Assembly: GCA_040752295.1 (NCBI GenBank)
Contig: JBFMFE010000009.1
Span: 1 to 14,287 of the forward strand
Reading direction: 5' to 3'
DNA length: 14,287 bases
Source: JBFMFE01 sp040752295
GTDB lineage: Bacteria; UBP15; UBA6099; JBFMBQ01
Position numbers and translations under genes: made by a program. Below are positions 11,831 through 14,287 of this stretch, in pieces. The notes beneath the pieces are model-generated. The model saw nothing but the letters and a program-made list of their open reading frames with translations, searched no databases and had not been told where the DNA came from. How positions within the stretch are numbered: the first letter of the stretch is position 1; each line of letters starts with the position of its first letter.

Positions 11831-13825
11831 ATGATCACGCTACGGCGCATAACACAGGTCCTCTCATTCTGCTTTTTCATCGCGCTGATCGTACTCACCG
11901 CGTACCCGCTCGCCGCGGCGCGCTGGGTGGATTTCTTCCCGCGGCTCAGCCCCCACCTCTTCGCCGCCGTCCTGTTGAACACGCTCAGCGAACCGGGAAA
12001 ACTCCTCCTCGTTTTCCTGCCGGCGCTGATCGTGCTCGCTCTGACCCCGATTCTGGGGCGTTTCTTCTGCGGCTGGCTCTGCCCCATGGGCGTCACGCTC
12101 GACGTCACCGACAGGCTTGTCAGGCGCCGCAGGGACGACTCCCGCGAGCCGGCGGGATGGAAACCCCTCAAGTATTACATCCTCATCGTCGTCCTCGCCT
12201 CCGCGTACTTCGAGGCGAACCTCTACGGCTGGCTCGACCCCCTCTCCCTCGCCGTCCGCTCGTACGCCCTCGTCTTCTATCCCGTTTTCGATTTCCTCGC
12301 CCGGCTCGGCTTCAACGGGCTGTACCCCGCGGCGTTCCTGCGCCCGGCGCTCGAACCCGTCGAAAACCTCTTCCGCACCGCCGTTCTGTCTCCCACCCCT
12401 CCCCGCGCCGCGGGCATCCCCTGGCTGTTCATCGTTTTCCTCGGCGTGGTCCTTCTTGCCTTTGTCAACCGGCGTTTCTGGTGCAGGTTCCTGTGTCCCC
12501 TCGGCGCCGTGCACGCGCTGGCGTCGCGGCGCCCGCTGTACAGGCGTGTTGTCTCCGGCGCGTGCACGGAGTGCGGAAAATGCGCGCGAACGTGCAGAAT
12601 GGGCGCCATCGGCGGGAACGGACGCGCGACCTTCGCCGGCGAGTGCATCGAGTGTTTCACGTGCCGGGACGTGTGCCCGGAAGGCGCGGTCTCCTTCAGG
12701 TTCGCGCCGAGAGCCGGCGGCGCGGCGAAGGTCAGCCTCACGCGGCGCGGCGTCCTGGGCGGAATCGCCGGAACCGCCCTGGCGGTTCCGCTCGTGAGGT
12801 TGAGCTTCTCGGACCCCGCGCGGGGGGACACCTTTCTCGTCCGCCCCCCCGGCGTGTGGGACGAGGAGCGCTTTCTCCAGGAATGCGTCCGGTGCGGCGA
12901 GTGCATGAAAGTGTGCCCCACGAACGGATTGCAGCCGTCGTGGTTCGAAGCCGGACTTGAAGGCATGTGGACGCCGAGGCTCGTGTCGCGCATCGGCTGG
13001 TGCGAGTTCAACTGCACGATGTGCGGGCAGGTGTGCCCCACGCACGCCGTCCGGCGGCTCTCCGTTCCCGAAAAGCACAACGCCGTCATCGGCATCGCCG
13101 TTTTCGACAGGGACCGCTGCATTCCGTGGGCGGAGAACGAGGACTGCATCGTCTGCGAGGAGCACTGCCCGGTTCCGGTGAAGGCGATCAGGCTGAGACG
13201 GGAGAGCGTCATCGGCGACGACGGGCGCGAAAAGACCGTTCTGCGCCCCTACGTCGTCGAGAAGGAATGCATCGGCTGCGGCATCTGCGAAAACAAGTGT
13301 CCTGTTCCGGGACAGGCTGCGATACGCGTCACGACCGTGAAACCGCGCGTGAAGGAACCTGGTCTTGAGCGCGGCGGCGGTGAAAAGCCCCCCGGCGGCG
13401 GAGACGACATACTGCGGCTCTTTCCCGGCGCCGGGGTGCGCCCCTGGACGCCCGCCGGCGAGCCGGCGGTCTTCGTCGGCGAAAGACTTTACGACTTCAT
13501 AGACGGGGCGGCGGAGAAGTACTTCGAGTTCGGGTTCACCCGCGCGGCGACGCTCGAATACGCCTCGGGCGGCGAGACCGCGACCGTGGACGTGTTCGAG
13601 ATGAGCGCGCCGCGTTCGGCGCGCGCGATATTCGAGTACGAAAACCCCTCCGTGCTGCCGCGGCTCGGCGCTGGAGACGACGGCGCGGCGAGCGATTACC
13701 AGGCGGCGCTCCGGCTCGGGCGCTTTTACGTCAAGATCACTTACTTCGGTTCCGCCGGGGCGGCGGAAACCCTCGGACTCTTCGCGTCGGAAGTCGAGAA
13801 AAACTTTCCGCGCCGGGAACGATAA
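11831..13825 (+). CDS. NapH-like membrane ferredoxin fused to NapG-like polyferredoxin and a DUF6599-like domain
   Basis: The 664-residue protein has three parts. Residues 1 to about 295 resemble NapH/NosR-type proteins: membrane segments near 9-28, 55-75, 113-128 and 197-213, two cysteine motifs FFCGWLCPMG (79-87) and FWCRFLCPLGA (217-226), and two 4Fe-4S sites starting at Cys245 and Cys272. At 304-321 a TRRGVLGG Tat-like motif plus a hydrophobic stretch precedes a NapG-like part with further 4Fe-4S sites around Cys352-362, Cys391-402, Cys430-446 and Cys480-490. Residues about 535-660 (GERLYDFIDGAAEKYFEFGF, VDVFEM) resemble DUF6599. The role is likely electron transfer between the quinone side and exported partners. 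No terminal reductase is present. The ATG has no clear Shine-Dalgarno site and follows the DUF362 stop by 14 bases, so coupling is likely. Confidence 0.85.
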   Translation: MITLRRITQVLSFCFFIALIVLTAYPLAAARWVDFFPRLSPHLFAAVLLNTLSEPGKLLLVFLPALIVLALTPILGRFFCGWLCPMGVTLDVTDRLVRRRRDDSREPAGWKPLKYYILIVVLASAYFEANLYGWLDPLSLAVRSYALVFYPVFDFLARLGFNGLYPAAFLRPALEPVENLFRTAVLSPTPPRAAGIPWLFIVFLGVVLLAFVNRRFWCRFLCPLGAVHALASRRPLYRRVVSGACTECGKCARTCRMGAIGGNGRATFAGECIECFTCRDVCPEGAVSFRFAPRAGGAAKVSLTRRGVLGGIAGTALAVPLVRLSFSDPARGDTFLVRPPGVWDEERFLQECVRCGECMKVCPTNGLQPSWFEAGLEGMWTPRLVSRIGWCEFNCTMCGQVCPTHAVRRLSVPEKHNAVIGIAVFDRDRCIPWAENEDCIVCEEHCPVPVKAIRLRRESVIGDDGREKTVLRPYVVEKECIGCGICENKCPVPGQAAIRVTTVKPRVKEPGLERGGGEKPPGGGDDILRLFPGAGVRPWTPAGEPAVFVGERLYDFIDGAAEKYFEFGFTRAATLEYASGGETATVDVFEMSAPRSARAIFEYENPSVLPRLGAGDDGAASDYQAALRLGRFYVKITYFGSAGAAETLGLFASEVEKNFPRRER

Positions 13826-13827
13826 TC

Positions 13828-14175
13828 ACCGCTGAAGCGAAGCGAAACGTTCGGGTTTCCGCGTCAGTAACACTTTACCGAGTGTACGTCATTGAGAAAA
13901 AAGTGAAAAACTGGAGCGAGACGTTCATTGTGACCTTCCGAGTCGCAGAGCCGCCGGAGTTCAAGGACTACAGGGTGACCGAAGGCTTCGTCCTCAAGGA
14001 AAGTTCTCTGTGGAAGTTGAAAAACTTCGTTATGTCCCTCGGGCAGGACGTGTCCGGCAAGGTGGAAATCACTCTGGAGTACATGAACACGCTGATGGAC
14101 TTGCCGATCAAGGTCGGCGTGAGAAGCGAGGCGAGGATTGTCAACGGCGTTTACCGGGTCGGGTCTGCGACATAA
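13828..14175 (+). pseudogene. truncated DUF669-like (phage-type) protein fragment
   Basis: The frame carries a coherent 97-residue stretch from a possible GTG at 13882, with VKNWSETFIVTFRV, FKDYRVTEGFVLKESSLWKLKNFV and DVSGKVEITLEYM. This pattern resembles DUF669-type proteins of phages and prophages. The similarity seems to begin before the GTG: upstream in-frame codons from about 13867 read VTLYRVYVIEKK, fitting the family's usual opening strand. Yet no start codon with a ribosome site exists there. At the other end, the last five codons (GSAT and stop) belong to the first unit of the terminal tandem repeat. The fragment is lower in GC than its neighbours. I call it a relic broken at both ends. 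A short functional gene starting at 13882 is less likely. Confidence 0.5.
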
Positions 14176-14258
14176 AAGTGGGGAAGGGGAGATGTTCACC
14201 CGACGGCTGATTGGGTCTGCGACATAAAAGTGGGGAAATGTTCACCCGACGGCTGATT
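14161..14258. repeat. imperfect tandem duplication at the right edge (52 + 46 bp)
   Basis: Unit one (14161-14212) and unit two (14213-14258) both begin GGGTCTGCGACATAAAAGTG and both end with a 21-base ATGTTCACCC...GCTGATT block. Unit one has six extra bases (GGGGAG) in the middle. Otherwise the copies are identical, which implies recent duplication or selection. The remaining 29 bases to the window edge show no gene. Confidence 0.9.
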
Positions 14259-14287
14259 CCCAAAAGTCCTCGGTTCTGTTGGAGTGA

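Noticed and set aside
11864..13165. Minus-strand open frame of 433 codons opposite the polyferredoxin
   Set aside because: Composition is dominated by Arg, Glu, Ala and Gly as expected for the complement of a GC-rich gene. The plus strand has unmistakable Fe-S motifs.
13864..14199. Minus-strand 111-codon frame at the right edge
   Set aside because: It is the complement of the DUF669-like fragment, is rich in His/Leu/Val without family features, and its start lies within the duplicated repeat.
1..14287. tRNA, rRNA, CRISPR array or riboswitch
   Set aside because: By eye I found no cloverleaf, rRNA core sequence, regularly spaced direct repeats with unique spacers, or recognisable riboswitch core on either strand. 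The tandem arrays present have no spacers.

Overview
The window looks like chromosomal DNA from an uncultivated, GC-rich, Gram-negative-type bacterium. Bacterial features include sigma70-like promoters, good Shine-Dalgarno sites with several GTG starts, a bifunctional PurH, a CspA-type cold-shock protein and twin-arginine (Tat) signal peptides. No rRNA, tRNA or CRISPR array was seen, so the phylum cannot be fixed. GC-rich short tandem repeats in the intergenic spaces and the gene mix (DUF362, NapH-like polyferredoxin, DUF6599) suggest a candidate-phylum lineage, which is inference.

Left part (1-5040, all genes on the minus strand). A 21-codon gene start, possibly a transposase, runs off the left edge behind a consensus promoter. 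Next comes a sulfur locus, read right to left: a NifS/IscS cysteine desulfurase (3859-5040), a ThiF/MoeB-type E1 activating enzyme (2946-3755), a DUF169 protein (1736-2680), a Sep-tRNA:Cys-tRNA synthase homologue (SepCysS, 551-1732) and a small CxxC thioredoxin-fold protein (319-582). The last three are packed with a 3-nt gap and a 32-nt overlap. SepCysS is best known from tRNA-dependent cysteine synthesis in methanogens. Here it sits among bacterial sulfur-mobilising genes with no SepRS in view, which makes this the most interesting part of the window.

Middle part (5041-9104). Divergently from the desulfurase, on the plus strand, lie a class II aldolase-family gene (5303-6676) and purH (6769-8565). 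They are followed by a terminator-like hairpin, a 15-unit hexamer repeat with a complementary arm, and a minus-strand cold-shock gene (8901-9104) with its own terminator, promoter and roughly 130-nt leader.

Right part (9351-13825, plus strand). A compact four-gene operon encodes a small two-CxxC zinc-ribbon protein, two Tat-exported DUF362 proteins overlapping by 4 nt, and a 664-residue fusion. The fusion joins a NapH-like membrane ferredoxin, a NapG-like polyferredoxin and a DUF6599-like domain. Together they look like a membrane-bound and extracytoplasmic iron-sulfur electron-transfer module of unknown substrate.

Right edge (13826-14287). A lower-GC fragment resembling phage DUF669 proteins lacks a convincing start, and its 3' end runs into an imperfect tandem repeat (52 + 46 bp). 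This looks like a mobile-element scar.
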